A stretch of 64,000 bases of DNA from Fuerstiella sp. Its GTDB lineage: Bacteria; Planctomycetota; Planctomycetia; Planctomycetales; Planctomycetaceae. Where the stretch lies: NCBI GenBank assembly GCA_014238335.1, contig JABABI010000023.1, forward strand, positions 19,757-83,756. Direction: 5' to 3'. A model generated the notes under the pieces. The model was not told the DNA's origin. It saw only the letters and a list, made by a program, of their open reading frames with translations, and searched no databases. Below are positions 11,006 to 20,381 of this stretch, one piece after another. The position numbers and the translations under genes are program-made. Every line of letters begins with the position of its first letter. Within the stretch, counting starts at the first letter, position 1.

Positions 11006-12397
11006 TCAAAGGACTTCGTCAATCGGTGTTCCTCTGTGAGCGAGAAAAACGGGGCGATTTGACGGAGTGTAAACCGGTTTTGTTCGATCCAGCCCCAGCT
11101 TCTCATAAATCGTGGCGGCGTAATCATCAGGACGCAACGGACGATTGGTCACGTATCCGCCTTCAGCGTCGCTGGATCCAATGACCTGTCCACCAGGCAC
11201 GCCGGCTCCGGCAAGAGCGATCGAATACGCATTCGTCCAATGGTCTCGACCCTGGAACCGATTCAATCGAGGCGTTCGACCAAATTCGGTCACAAATGCG
11301 ACCAGCGTTTCTTCCAGCAGTCCACGGTCTTCCAGATCGGTGATCAACGCCGCAAAGGCCTGGTCAGTGCTGCCCATCATGACCCAGTGACCGATTCCGT
11401 AACGTCCCTCACCTCCGGCCGCATTTCGAATCGTTCCGCACGAATCTTTGTTGTACATATAATCGTGGTGGTCCCAGTTCATGTTGAAACCGCCAGGAGT
11501 TTTGTCCGTCAGTGGCTCACGCACGTCGACCGTCACAAAACGAACACCTCGTTCAATCAGACGGCGCCCCATCAAATAGCACTGGCCACGGTGACCTCGA
11601 CCATACTGATCGCGCATCGTGTCTGCCTCTTCGGTCAGGTTGAAGGCACTTTGTGTCAGCGGATTCGTCAGCAGATTAGCTGCCTGATTCGAAAGATCTG
11701 AAAGCGTCCGTACCGGGTCGTTGGCACCAGGTGCTACACCGACGTTTAAATTGCTGAGCAAATCGCGACGATCGCGGAAACGTCCACGATCGACACCCGC
11801 CAGCAAGCCCAGATCGTTGACCTTCCAGTTCGGATCAGACAGGTCACGGCCTCCGGTCTTAAAGACTTTCGCCGACGCCGGCAGGAACCCCACTCGCGTC
11901 TGCTTGGCCTGCTCATGATTGCCCGGCACCATGATGTACGGTGGCAGGTAATCACACTCAGTATTCATTTTCTGCGAGACGATCGAGCCGATGTCCGGCA
12001 TCTCCAGAGGTCCACCCGGAAGTTCTCCCGACAGGGCATACTGTGTTCCCAGCGGATGCCCGTTGGCTCCCGGGCGATCGTGAAACATGGATCGAATGAC
12101 GGTCAGGCGATCCGCCACGCGAGCTGTCTTCGACAGCAACGACGTAAACTGCAATCCGGGAACAGCGGTAGAAATCGGTTTGAACGGACTCCGATGCTCA
12201 GCCACGACATCCGGCTTGGGATCCCAGGTGTCCAGGTGAGAAAGACCACCCTGCTCAAGGATGACGAGAACATTTTTCGCCTGCGCGGTACGGCCTGCTG
12301 ATGCCGCTTCCGCAAGCGACGAAACTCGCACAGTCAGGCCACCCGCGATTCCGACGCCAAGAAAGCTTCGTCTCTGCATTGCTCGTTTCGGACTCAT
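11006..12397 (-). CDS. DUF1501 family secreted protein
   Basis: This 463-residue DUF1501 protein is the first gene of the leftward module DUF1501 - PPC protein - DUF1549/DUF1553 - DUF2461. A Tat-type leader is seen at the N terminus (MQRRSFLGVGIAGG), with a start at 12397 chosen over an upstream GTG at 12472 to keep the leader short. Family motifs include LEQGGLSHLDTWDPKPD and, near the C terminus, FVTEFGRTPRLNRFQGRDHW. The gene order is reversed relative to the usual DUF1549-first order. Confidence 0.9.
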   Translation of the reverse strand: MSPKRAMQRRSFLGVGIAGGLTVRVSSLAEAASAGRTAQAKNVLVILEQGGLSHLDTWDPKPDVVAEHRSPFKPISTAVPGLQFTSLLSKTARVADRLTVIRSMFHDRPGANGHPLGTQYALSGELPGGPLEMPDIGSIVSQKMNTECDYLPPYIMVPGNHEQAKQTRVGFLPASAKVFKTGGRDLSDPNWKVNDLGLLAGVDRGRFRDRRDLLSNLNVGVAPGANDPVRTLSDLSNQAANLLTNPLTQSAFNLTEEADTMRDQYGRGHRGQCYLMGRRLIERGVRFVTVDVREPLTDKTPGGFNMNWDHHDYMYNKDSCGTIRNAAGGEGRYGIGHWVMMGSTDQAFAALITDLEDRGLLEETLVAFVTEFGRTPRLNRFQGRDHWTNAYSIALAGAGVPGGQVIGSSDAEGGYVTNRPLRPDDYAATIYEKLGLDRTKPVYTPSNRPVFLAHRGTPIDEVL

Positions 12398-12771
12398 ATC
12401 AAACTCAATTCTTTCGGGCCTCAAAATCCGTCGGCCGTCGTCACCACGACTAAGCGTTCTGATGTTCGGCACTCGAGTTCTGTTCGCGACCGCATACGAT
12501 CGGCTCCTGTGTGCATTATTTCATGCTACCGTGCATACAGGAAACGACTCAACACCGAACGTCTGTATTATGCTCTCAGTCGAAGAACAGGACGCAACGG
12601 CACGAATAGATCTGCGATTCTGCTTTACCAGGCAGCCTGCACCGCACCTGTCACGTTACCATAGCCATTTTTCGTACGGATCATGATTTGTCAGTTGGTG
12701 TAATGCTGAAATATCGGGTAAACTCGTTCACAGGAAAGTTACCTACCATTCCTTCAGACTTACCCCGCCCC
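12398..12771. other. Divergent promoter region between two modules
   Basis: About 370 bases lie between the start codons of a leftward DUF1501 gene and a rightward DUF1549/DUF1553 gene. Both modules must be transcribed from here. Open frames extend into it from both sides but lack signal peptides or domain features, so the start codons nearest the leaders were preferred. No operator palindrome stood out. Confidence 0.55.
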
Positions 12772-14448
12772 ATGGATCTGCGTCATTCCACGAAGACGGT
12801 GTCCGTTGCCATAATAGTGATGGTCTGTTCGACAGCATCATCAGTCGCTGAGACTCCGTTGCACAAGTGGATCGACATGACGGTCGGTGTCGGCAGTGTG
12901 GGTTTCGAAAACGTCGCTGCTGACGATGCTGGTGATGCAGCCTTTGCACGGCGACTTTACCTGGATCTGACGGGGACCATTCCCGGCGCCGAACAGGCAC
13001 GTCAGTTCCTGTCGGACCGATCCTCTGACAAACGTGCCAAACTGATCGACCGACTGGTCACTTCGCCGCAATATGCACGGCGGATGCAATACGCGTTCGA
13101 CACGATGCTCATGGAACGCCGACCCGGTAAACACATTAAGTCGGACGAGTGGCAAAACTATCTGCGGCAGTCGTTCGCACAGAACAAGCCGTGGGATCAA
13201 TTGGTTACGGAGATGCTGACCGCCGACGGTGCTGATGAGAAGACGCGCCCAGCGGCGAGGTTTCTGCTTGATCGCGAAATGAAAACAGACGCCATGACGC
13301 GCGATCTGGGACGAATATTTCTGGGCCGCGATCTGCAGTGTGCCCAGTGCCACGACCACCCCAATATCGAAGACTATCTGCAGCGACATTACCACGGACT
13401 GTCGGCGTTCTTAAATCGCAGCTATCTGTTTACTGACCCTAAGTCGAAACAGGCGTCAATTGGTGAAAAGGCCGAAGGAGCGGTCAAGTTTACTTCCGTC
13501 TTCACCAGTGAATCCGACGAGACGGCTCCGCGTCTGCTGGACCTGCCGCCCATCGAAGATCCACCCGCGACGAAAGAACCCTATACCATCAAGCCGGATA
13601 AGAAGGTGCGCTCTGTACCAGCTTACAGTCGACGACTTCAGCTGGCGGCAGCGATGACCGATTCCGCCAACGTGGCGTTTCGACGAAATATTGCCAATCG
13701 TCTGTGGGCGATGATGATGGGGCGCGGCATCGTGGAGCCGCTGGACATGTGGCATGCAGCCAATCCACCGTCGCATCCCGCGCTGCTCGATCTGCTGGCT
13801 GACGCACTGGCGGACCACAACTACGACTTGCGATATCTGTTGCGCGAACTGGCACTGACAAAGACCTACCAGCAAAGCAGCCAGTACAAAAGTGAAGTCA
13901 AGAACATCGGCAACGATCATTTCGCAGTGGCGCTGATGAAGCCGCTGTCGCCCGAACAGCTCGCATGGTCCATGATGCGGGCCACTGCCCTGACAGACGC
14001 AACGCTGAAAGACCTGAAAGCGAAACATTTAGCGACCGATGCCGACAACGCCGCGACGCAGATCCAGGACCCACTGTGGCAGGAAGAAGCTCTGCACAAC
14101 GCTCTCAAGGGCCACGTTGACACTTTTGCAGGCCTGTTCGGAGTCGTGGGAATTCAGACTTCACGATTCGACGCGTCAGCAAATCAGGCATTATTTCTTC
14201 GCAATGGAACGGCCCTGCAAAGCTGGATCACTTCAGACGGCGGGCGACTGAACTCCCGACTGAACATACTGCAAACGCCGGAACTGATCGACGAATTCTA
14301 TTTTTCCATGTTTTCACGGCCACCTGGCACTGAAGAGATTCAATTCGTTAGGCTGTTTCTGGAACAGCATGCGGATGACCGGGAAGCGGCAATCCGGCAA
14401 CTCGTGTGGGCCGCCCTTTCATCGGCCGAGTTTCGATTCAATCACTGA
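12772..14448 (+). CDS. DUF1549/DUF1553 cytochrome (short form)
   Basis: This 558-residue exported protein starts at an ATG that gives a signal peptide (TVSVAIIVMVCSTASSVAE). DUF1549 begins directly after it (FARRLYLDLTGTIPGAEQA), with a CxxCH heme site CAQCHDHPN near residue 189, and DUF1553 fills the C-terminal half (NIANRLWAMMMGRGIVEPLD), ending SSAEFRFNH. It lacks the N-terminal heme motif and Ig-like domain of the homologue at 5933-8398. It is the first gene of a rightward module with DUF1501 and WD40 genes. Function beyond a periplasmic heme protein is unknown for the family. Confidence 0.92.
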   Translation: MDLRHSTKTVSVAIIVMVCSTASSVAETPLHKWIDMTVGVGSVGFENVAADDAGDAAFARRLYLDLTGTIPGAEQARQFLSDRSSDKRAKLIDRLVTSPQYARRMQYAFDTMLMERRPGKHIKSDEWQNYLRQSFAQNKPWDQLVTEMLTADGADEKTRPAARFLLDREMKTDAMTRDLGRIFLGRDLQCAQCHDHPNIEDYLQRHYHGLSAFLNRSYLFTDPKSKQASIGEKAEGAVKFTSVFTSESDETAPRLLDLPPIEDPPATKEPYTIKPDKKVRSVPAYSRRLQLAAAMTDSANVAFRRNIANRLWAMMMGRGIVEPLDMWHAANPPSHPALLDLLADALADHNYDLRYLLRELALTKTYQQSSQYKSEVKNIGNDHFAVALMKPLSPEQLAWSMMRATALTDATLKDLKAKHLATDADNAATQIQDPLWQEEALHNALKGHVDTFAGLFGVVGIQTSRFDASANQALFLRNGTALQSWITSDGGRLNSRLNILQTPELIDEFYFSMFSRPPGTEEIQFVRLFLEQHADDREAAIRQLVWAALSSAEFRFNH

Positions 14449-14468
14449 TACGAACAGCGGGATTAATC

Positions 14469-15734
14469 ATGCGGCGAAATCAAGGCTGTAATCCACTCGA
14501 ACATGGAATGGCGCGCCGTCAGTTTCTGACGGGCACAATGGCAGGTGCGGCCGGAACAGGCATCCTGGGGACTTATGCGCAGGCCGATCAGCTTAAGCAT
14601 CAGGAAAAAAGAATTCTGCAGGTGTTCCTGCAGGGTGGCGTCAGCCAGTTGGAATCGTGGGATCCAAAACCCGGCACCGTCCACGGCGGCCCGTTTCAGG
14701 CCATTCCCACATCCGTTCCCGGCATCCACATTTCTGAGTTGCTGCCTCATATCGCTCAACGCATGCATCTGCTGTCAATCGTGCGCAGCATCAACATCAA
14801 GATCAATGATCACGAGCAGGGGCGGCAGTTCATGGAAAAAGGCCGCCGCGTAGGCGACTTTCCTTACGTGGGCGCGGTCGCGTCAAAGTATCTGGCGGCA
14901 CCGAACAGCGACCTTCCTGGCTACGTTCACGTTTCCAGCCGAGGCCTGAGCGATGTCGCCGGTGGCGCAGCATTTCTGGGTGCACAGCATGGCCAGCTGA
15001 AACTTGAAGGCATCAAGCCGCCTGGCAATCTCACCGCCCCCGCAGGCATTAATGCATCAGCCGACGCTGGCCGCGATCAACTCAGACTTCAGTTCAATCA
15101 GCGATTCACCAAACGACGATCGAAAGCACTGACCGAAGCCTACGACGCTTCCTATGATCAGGCCACCAGGCTGATGGGTCGCAAGGCGATGTTTGAAGGA
15201 AAAGCGTCAAAGCAGGATCTCGAACGCTACGGCACTCACGACTTCGGACGTTATTGTCTGCTGGCCCGGTCGCTGCTGGAAAACGGTGCTGCGTGCGTGA
15301 AGGTTACCCATCACGGCTACGATTCACATGCCGAGAACTTCAACTTTCACCTTGAGCAGCTGGGTGAGTTTGACAAACCGTTTTGCATGCTGCTGGACGA
15401 CCTTAAAACTCGAGGATTGCTGGAAAGCACACTGGTTGTGATTTATTCTGAATTCGGCCGCACGCCCAAAGTCAACGTGCGTTATGGACGCGACCACTGG
15501 GGTACGGCATGGTCGATCGCGCTGGGCGGCTGCGGCATTCAGCCGGGCGCCGTGATCGGCAGCACGAACGACACCGGGACGGAAGTCGCCGACCGCGAAG
15601 TCGATGCCGGCCATCTGTTTCACACATATCTGCAGGCCGTCGGACTCGATTCCACCGCCGAACATGATCTGCCGGGACGATCAATCCCTATCGGCGATCC
15701 GGCGACCGAGTCCATCAAGGAGTTGCTGGCATGA
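14469..15734 (+). CDS. DUF1501 family secreted protein
   Basis: This 421-residue DUF1501 protein starts 20 bases after the DUF1549/DUF1553 gene and overlaps the next gene in an ATGA, so the three are probably co-transcribed and translationally coupled. A Tat leader is present (MARRQFLTGTMAGAAGTG). Typical motifs are FLQGGVSQLESWDPKPGT and YSEFGRTPKVNVRYGRDHWG. The GGA in front of ATG 14469 is a weak ribosome binding site; the ATG 13 codons downstream is an alternative start. Confidence 0.92.
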   Translation: MRRNQGCNPLEHGMARRQFLTGTMAGAAGTGILGTYAQADQLKHQEKRILQVFLQGGVSQLESWDPKPGTVHGGPFQAIPTSVPGIHISELLPHIAQRMHLLSIVRSINIKINDHEQGRQFMEKGRRVGDFPYVGAVASKYLAAPNSDLPGYVHVSSRGLSDVAGGAAFLGAQHGQLKLEGIKPPGNLTAPAGINASADAGRDQLRLQFNQRFTKRRSKALTEAYDASYDQATRLMGRKAMFEGKASKQDLERYGTHDFGRYCLLARSLLENGAACVKVTHHGYDSHAENFNFHLEQLGEFDKPFCMLLDDLKTRGLLESTLVVIYSEFGRTPKVNVRYGRDHWGTAWSIALGGCGIQPGAVIGSTNDTGTEVADREVDAGHLFHTYLQAVGLDSTAEHDLPGRSIPIGDPATESIKELLA

Positions 15735-16843
15735 CCACAGACATCGCTGACCAAACCACCGACCAGCCAGCAGTCGATCTCAATGCAATCGACCCGACGC
15801 AATCACATCAGGTGAACGAGTTCAAGCACGAGATCGCGCTGACAACACTGCGAGTTGATCCGACCGATCGTTTTGTGGCCGCCGGTGCTGAAGATCTGGA
15901 CGTGCAGCTGTGGGATCTGGAAAACGGTGAACAACGAACACTTAAGGGACACAAGAGCTGGGTTCGGTCAATCGATTTTTCTGCTGACGGCAATCGTCTG
16001 TTCACCGCCTGCTGGGGTGGAGTCATCAACGTCTGGGATACGTCGCAGGCTGAACCAAAGCCGCTGCAGACGATTCAAGCTCATCAGGGCGCAGCACGTT
16101 TTGTGCGAGTGAGCCCTGACGGACAGCAACTGGCTACCTGCGGCAACGACCTGCTGGTCAAGGTGTGGAATACCGCCGACGGCGGACTAGTACACGAATT
16201 CGCTGGCCACGAACGGCACGTTTATGGCGTCGACTTTCACCCTGACGGCACACATCTGGTTTCGCAGGACCTGCTGGGCGGCATCAACGTCTGGGATCTG
16301 CAATCAGGCAAACACAAGCAGACCATCGATGGCAGTGTCATGACCGGCTACGACAATAAGTTTGCCGCCGACATGGGTGGTTCCCGCGACCTGCAGTTCA
16401 AGCCCGATGGCAGCCAGTGGGCCAGCGCGGGCATCACGAAAGTAACCAACTCATTTGCCGGCGTCCAGGACCCCATCATTGTGCTGTTCGACTGGAAAAC
16501 CGGGAAAGAAGTCAAACAGCTCAAGTCAGACGACGACAACGTCAAAGGAATTGCCTGGGGCGTGCGTTTTCACCCCGACAACTTTATCATCGCAGCAATC
16601 GCCGATCGAACCGGCAAAGGCGAACTGTGGTTCGCCAGACCGGAAGAAGAAAAAACGTTTCACACGATGAAGCTGCCCAGTGCCGCGCGGGGACTGGACC
16701 TGCTTTCGGACAATCTTCGTATGGCCGTCGCGCATGCCGATGGCCACGCCAGAATCTACCGCATGACCGCCAAGCCACCCGCTGACAAAGTTCCTGCTGA
16801 GACAACGCCGACAGAAAAGGCCGCACCGGCGAAGACAAAGTAG
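15731..16843 (+). CDS. WD40 repeat protein
   Basis: This 370-residue protein has WD40 repeats across about 40-340, seen as recurring units ending in WD or WN (VQLWDLENG, INVWDTSQ, VKVWNTADG, INVWDLQSG), enough for one beta-propeller. There is no signal peptide, so as written it would stay in the cytoplasm, although its two operon partners are exported. The C-terminal tail is Pro/Ala/Lys/Thr-rich. It overlaps the DUF1501 stop codon by an ATGA. WD40 proteins are frequent partners of DUF1549/DUF1501 genes in planctomycetes; their role there is not established. Confidence 0.92.
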   Translation: MTTDIADQTTDQPAVDLNAIDPTQSHQVNEFKHEIALTTLRVDPTDRFVAAGAEDLDVQLWDLENGEQRTLKGHKSWVRSIDFSADGNRLFTACWGGVINVWDTSQAEPKPLQTIQAHQGAARFVRVSPDGQQLATCGNDLLVKVWNTADGGLVHEFAGHERHVYGVDFHPDGTHLVSQDLLGGINVWDLQSGKHKQTIDGSVMTGYDNKFAADMGGSRDLQFKPDGSQWASAGITKVTNSFAGVQDPIIVLFDWKTGKEVKQLKSDDDNVKGIAWGVRFHPDNFIIAAIADRTGKGELWFARPEEEKTFHTMKLPSAARGLDLLSDNLRMAVAHADGHARIYRMTAKPPADKVPAETTPTEKAAPAKTK

Positions 16844-16860
16844 ACATTGTCAGAGTTTGC

Positions 16861-16885
16861 GTACCACAGGCTTTGCCTGTGGTAC
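16861..16885. terminator. Perfect hairpin between convergent genes
   Basis: Arms GTACCACAGGC and GCCTGTGGTAC pair perfectly over 11 bp around loop TTT. It lies 17 bases after the WD40 stop and 36 bases before the end of the converging ceramidase-like gene. There is no T-run on either side, so it is either a bidirectional hairpin terminator or a dispersed palindrome with the same arm-TNT-arm design as the repeat at 3464. Confidence 0.6.
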
Positions 16886-16921
16886 ACATCAGAAAAGGGC
16901 TCACACAACAGCCGATAAATG

Positions 16922-18316
16922 CTACTGGTTCGACTTCGCACGCTGAGTCGCTGAATGTGCCTTTTCCTTCCGCGTCTTTTCCTGTTCTTCCCGGAGCTTA
17001 ATTTCTTTCGGGTGCTTCGAAAACGATTCAAAGACGTCACCCACCACCCGGTCAGCCAGTTGCCCGAGTTCCGTAAGAATCATCAACTCTGCTTCCGGTG
17101 TGAGTTTCGAAGTGTTCGGTTCATAACCGCCCACTTCGTACGCGTCGGCCGTGGCGATGTAACCCAAATTCCCGTTCGCGTATCCGACGATAATCGGAAT
17201 CGCTCGGTCCGCGATCGCCTTTTCAAGCTTGAACCCGTATTCGACCATCGGTTCGCCCGGCATCGTCAGTAACAGGTAAGGTCCGATTTTCAGCGCGGAC
17301 AACTCAGCTGAGACTCTGCCTTCTTTGCCTGGCAGCGACACTACTGTACTGGCGGCGCGAATCTGATAATACGACGCACGTTCTTTCAACCGCTCACGCG
17401 TCACAGAACGAGCGAGCGAACGCACGACGGCACTGCCAAGGTCGCGACCGGCCCACTGAATGTCCGCTTCATCCGCACATCGATACGGATATCCGGGCAG
17501 GTTGGGTCGAATGTCTCCCGCACATCCCTGCAGAAACATCGCGCTGGTTTTCTGTCCGTAACACATCTCAACGAAACTTTGTGCCTCGCCGGGAAAATCG
17601 GCACTCATCCTGGGATATCCGTTGGGATACGGCTGAGTTCCCTTATCGCCCCACGTGAAGAAGCACGGATGACAGACGGCATGCATCAGTACGGCCATGG
17701 GAGTTAACGAACGACCGTCGTCAAACCGCAGCACTTTGACTCGCTGATCGTTAGGGCCTTCCGGATTGAGACGAACAACCGCACGGCCGTCGATCACTTT
17801 GCGACGGTTAATACTGAAGCCGATCCGATCTTCGTCGTAACCGACAGTAACCGTCCGCATGCTGCCTGCCGCCTGTTTCGCGGCGCTGCCCAGTTTATCA
17901 ATCAGTCCACGCCCCCACTTCGAATCGGCATCAAAGTCCGGTCCGGAATGGTTGTGCGACGCAGCGACGATGATGTTCACTGACGGAATTGTCGTTTCCT
18001 GCTGGATCCGCATCCGCGCAAGCTTAACCATTTCATCCCACGCACCGATGGTGTCCAGCGTTACGATGGCGGCTTTGGTGTTGCCGTCGCTCAGCACCAA
18101 TACTCCGGCTCGCAATGAATCACGTACACCGTGGACGATTCGACGATGACCGGTAACTTCCATGCCATCGACTTTTTCCGGCGTGATGTCAACTTTTGCG
18201 ACGCCAGCCAGCAGATTTGACTCCACCGCAAACTGCCCGTCCTTTGCTGTGGCACTGCGGGAACACAACGTAAGACAGAAAGAAAGACCGAGAATGACCC
18301 CGAGAGTTGTTTTCAT
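16922..18316 (-). CDS. Neutral ceramidase-like secreted hydrolase
   Basis: This 464-residue protein has a signal peptide (TLGVILGLSFCLTLCSRSATA) and a neutral/alkaline non-lysosomal ceramidase N-terminal domain. It opens with AGVAKVDITPEKVDG, and the metal-binding SHNHSGPD is near 140. The segment QGCAGDIRPNLPG occupies the place where true ceramidases have a GDVSPN-type motif with the catalytic Ser; here that position is Arg, so ceramide hydrolysis is doubtful. The C-terminal Ig-like domain of full-length ceramidases is missing, and the protein ends in a charged Lys/Glu/Arg tail. An AAGGAT ribosome binding site supports ATG 18316. It is probably a divergent metal hydrolase of unknown substrate. 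Confidence 0.8.
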   Translation of the reverse strand: MKTTLGVILGLSFCLTLCSRSATAKDGQFAVESNLLAGVAKVDITPEKVDGMEVTGHRRIVHGVRDSLRAGVLVLSDGNTKAAIVTLDTIGAWDEMVKLARMRIQQETTIPSVNIIVAASHNHSGPDFDADSKWGRGLIDKLGSAAKQAAGSMRTVTVGYDEDRIGFSINRRKVIDGRAVVRLNPEGPNDQRVKVLRFDDGRSLTPMAVLMHAVCHPCFFTWGDKGTQPYPNGYPRMSADFPGEAQSFVEMCYGQKTSAMFLQGCAGDIRPNLPGYPYRCADEADIQWAGRDLGSAVVRSLARSVTRERLKERASYYQIRAASTVVSLPGKEGRVSAELSALKIGPYLLLTMPGEPMVEYGFKLEKAIADRAIPIIVGYANGNLGYIATADAYEVGGYEPNTSKLTPEAELMILTELGQLADRVVGDVFESFSKHPKEIKLREEQEKTRKEKAHSATQRAKSNQ

Positions 18317-18566
18317 GATTCTGTATCCTTGAAATTTGCACCCCAAAGAAAGCAGTGTACGGGGCGGGAAGAGCCACGCACAGCGCGCGGCGGTCAACTG
18401 AACGAAGGAATTGAAATTCATCGACGAAAGACGGCTTCGCTCCAGCTCAGTTTCGAGTATGCTGACCGTCGGCTCCGCCGGTCTGTTCGAGCTGACGCTC
18501 CGAGACGAGCACGAAACAAATATTCAATCTCCGAAAATCTATCCGGGTTTTCACAGGTTCCCGTTC

Positions 18567-20378
18567 ATGACCTTTTTTGCTCGCCTATTCAGCACGCAAT
18601 TATTGATCTTTCTTTCCTGCACAGGAACAGCCGCAATCACGCCGGCCGGTCATCCGATTTCGGTGACAGAAACACAGGTGTTTGTGACTCGCAACGTGGC
18701 TCGCGTCAGAATCAAGCTGTTCGCCGAAGACCTGTTCCTGTTCCAGGGACTGGAACCTGACACAAAGGACGTGATCCCGGCCGATGAACTAAGTCGAGGA
18801 TTGAAAGACCACAGACAGTTCCTGCTGGATAAATTCAAATTGCGAGATGCCAAAGGGGACGCGTTCAAAGGCACTGTGACAGATGTGCAGCCTTTTGAAA
18901 TACCTGAAGAAGGAATTCCGGTCGACGATCTAATGCTGCACACAGCCACGTACGAACTGGAATACCCATTTGCGGAGCCACCCGAGTTCCTGACGCTGCA
19001 ACAGGATATCAGCGATGAAAACTTCATCTTTCCGTCCGAGATGAAACTGACTCTGCATCAGGCCGGCACAGAAATGACCTACACCGAATCTCTAAAACCC
19101 GGAGTTGCGGAGACGCTGCGTTTTGACTGGGATCAGCAGCAGCTTACCGACGATTCGTCAGACGAGGACTGGGAAGCGTGGTTCGAAAAACAGCGCGAAG
19201 CAACTCTGGGCATCACCAGTTACAGCAGTGTATATTCATTCATTTACATCGAACCCGCTGAGGTGCGGCACGAGGTGCTGATTCCACTGGCCAGCCTGCG
19301 CACCATCATGCCCATGGAACATAAGAATCCGGCCTTCATCGAAGTTGACGAACAGGATGGCGTCCGGAAACTGATTCGCGACTGGCTGACGGACGTGAAT
19401 CCCACGACAATTAACGGAGTCGCGGTCGAACCGACATTCACGCGCATCGATTTCTACGGCCTGGACCTCAAGGACTTCGCTCGCCAGGCTGAACAGCGCA
19501 GGGTGAGCCTGGCCAATGGTCGAGTCGGCGTCATCATGACCTATCGCACAGTCGATGATTCCGTCCGAGAAACCAGTCTAACCTGGAACAAGTTTCACTC
19601 CTCACTTCGCAAAGTGCAGTCGGTCGTGTTCAGTTATCCCGATCGGATGCAGCGATTCGAATTCTCTCGATTTAATGAACCTGCAGACAATGTGTTTCGA
19701 TGGACAGCCGACGAAGCTGTCTTACCTCAGCCCGTTGCAGCCGTCCCCGCAGACGTGCCCGCGTTGCCGCAGCTGGTGGTACCGGTCGCGTCCATTTGTG
19801 CAGTTGTACTGGCATTGGCGTGTGCGATTTTCGGAAAGACGCAGGGCCGAAGGTTTGCCGCGGCACTGTGTGTACTGGGAGCTGTCACATGGCCATTTGC
19901 ACGAGTCGAATTGCCTCACCCTTTTGCTCCACCACCGGAAGTTACAGATACGGACGGGATCTTTGAACAATTACACACCGGGGCTTATCGTGCTCTGGAC
20001 TTCGGCACCGAACACCGAATTTATGAAGCGTTAAACCAGTCGGTGGACGGCCCGTTGCTGGAAACGCTGTATCTGCAACTGCGAGAAAGTCTGCTGGTTC
20101 GAGAACAGGGCGGCGCGGTCGCCCGTGTGCGGGCTGTTGAATATGACGACGGCCAACAGGCCGTTGAATCACCGAATGATATGTGGCCCAGCTTTCGTTA
20201 TCGAAGTCGCTGGACGGTTAGCGGCACGGTGGAACACTGGGGGCATGTCCACGAGCGACAAAACCAATTCGCCGCATTGTTTTCCGTGGAGCCTCGCGAC
20301 GGACAGTGGAAAATCACGGACATGCAGATCGAAGATCAGCAGAGCGTCGCGACGAAGACGCGGCTGAGAAAGTTTTAG
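18567..20378 (+). CDS. Unknown exported membrane-anchored protein
   Basis: This 603-residue protein has a signal peptide (FSTQLLIFLSCTGTAAI) from ATG 18567. A long mixed region without recognised domains follows, then two hydrophobic segments (VVPVASICAVVLALACAIF and FAAALCVLGAVTWPF) near 410-460, and a C-terminal soluble domain of about 140 residues. This implies a large extracytoplasmic domain with two membrane passes before a second domain. It is not recognised as any named family. It stands divergent from the ceramidase-like gene and converges on the EEP gene. Confidence 0.75.
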   Translation: MTFFARLFSTQLLIFLSCTGTAAITPAGHPISVTETQVFVTRNVARVRIKLFAEDLFLFQGLEPDTKDVIPADELSRGLKDHRQFLLDKFKLRDAKGDAFKGTVTDVQPFEIPEEGIPVDDLMLHTATYELEYPFAEPPEFLTLQQDISDENFIFPSEMKLTLHQAGTEMTYTESLKPGVAETLRFDWDQQQLTDDSSDEDWEAWFEKQREATLGITSYSSVYSFIYIEPAEVRHEVLIPLASLRTIMPMEHKNPAFIEVDEQDGVRKLIRDWLTDVNPTTINGVAVEPTFTRIDFYGLDLKDFARQAEQRRVSLANGRVGVIMTYRTVDDSVRETSLTWNKFHSSLRKVQSVVFSYPDRMQRFEFSRFNEPADNVFRWTADEAVLPQPVAAVPADVPALPQLVVPVASICAVVLALACAIFGKTQGRRFAAALCVLGAVTWPFARVELPHPFAPPPEVTDTDGIFEQLHTGAYRALDFGTEHRIYEALNQSVDGPLLETLYLQLRESLLVREQGGAVARVRAVEYDDGQQAVESPNDMWPSFRYRSRWTVSGTVEHWGHVHERQNQFAALFSVEPRDGQWKITDMQIEDQQSVATKTRLRKF

Positions 20379-20381
20379 GCC

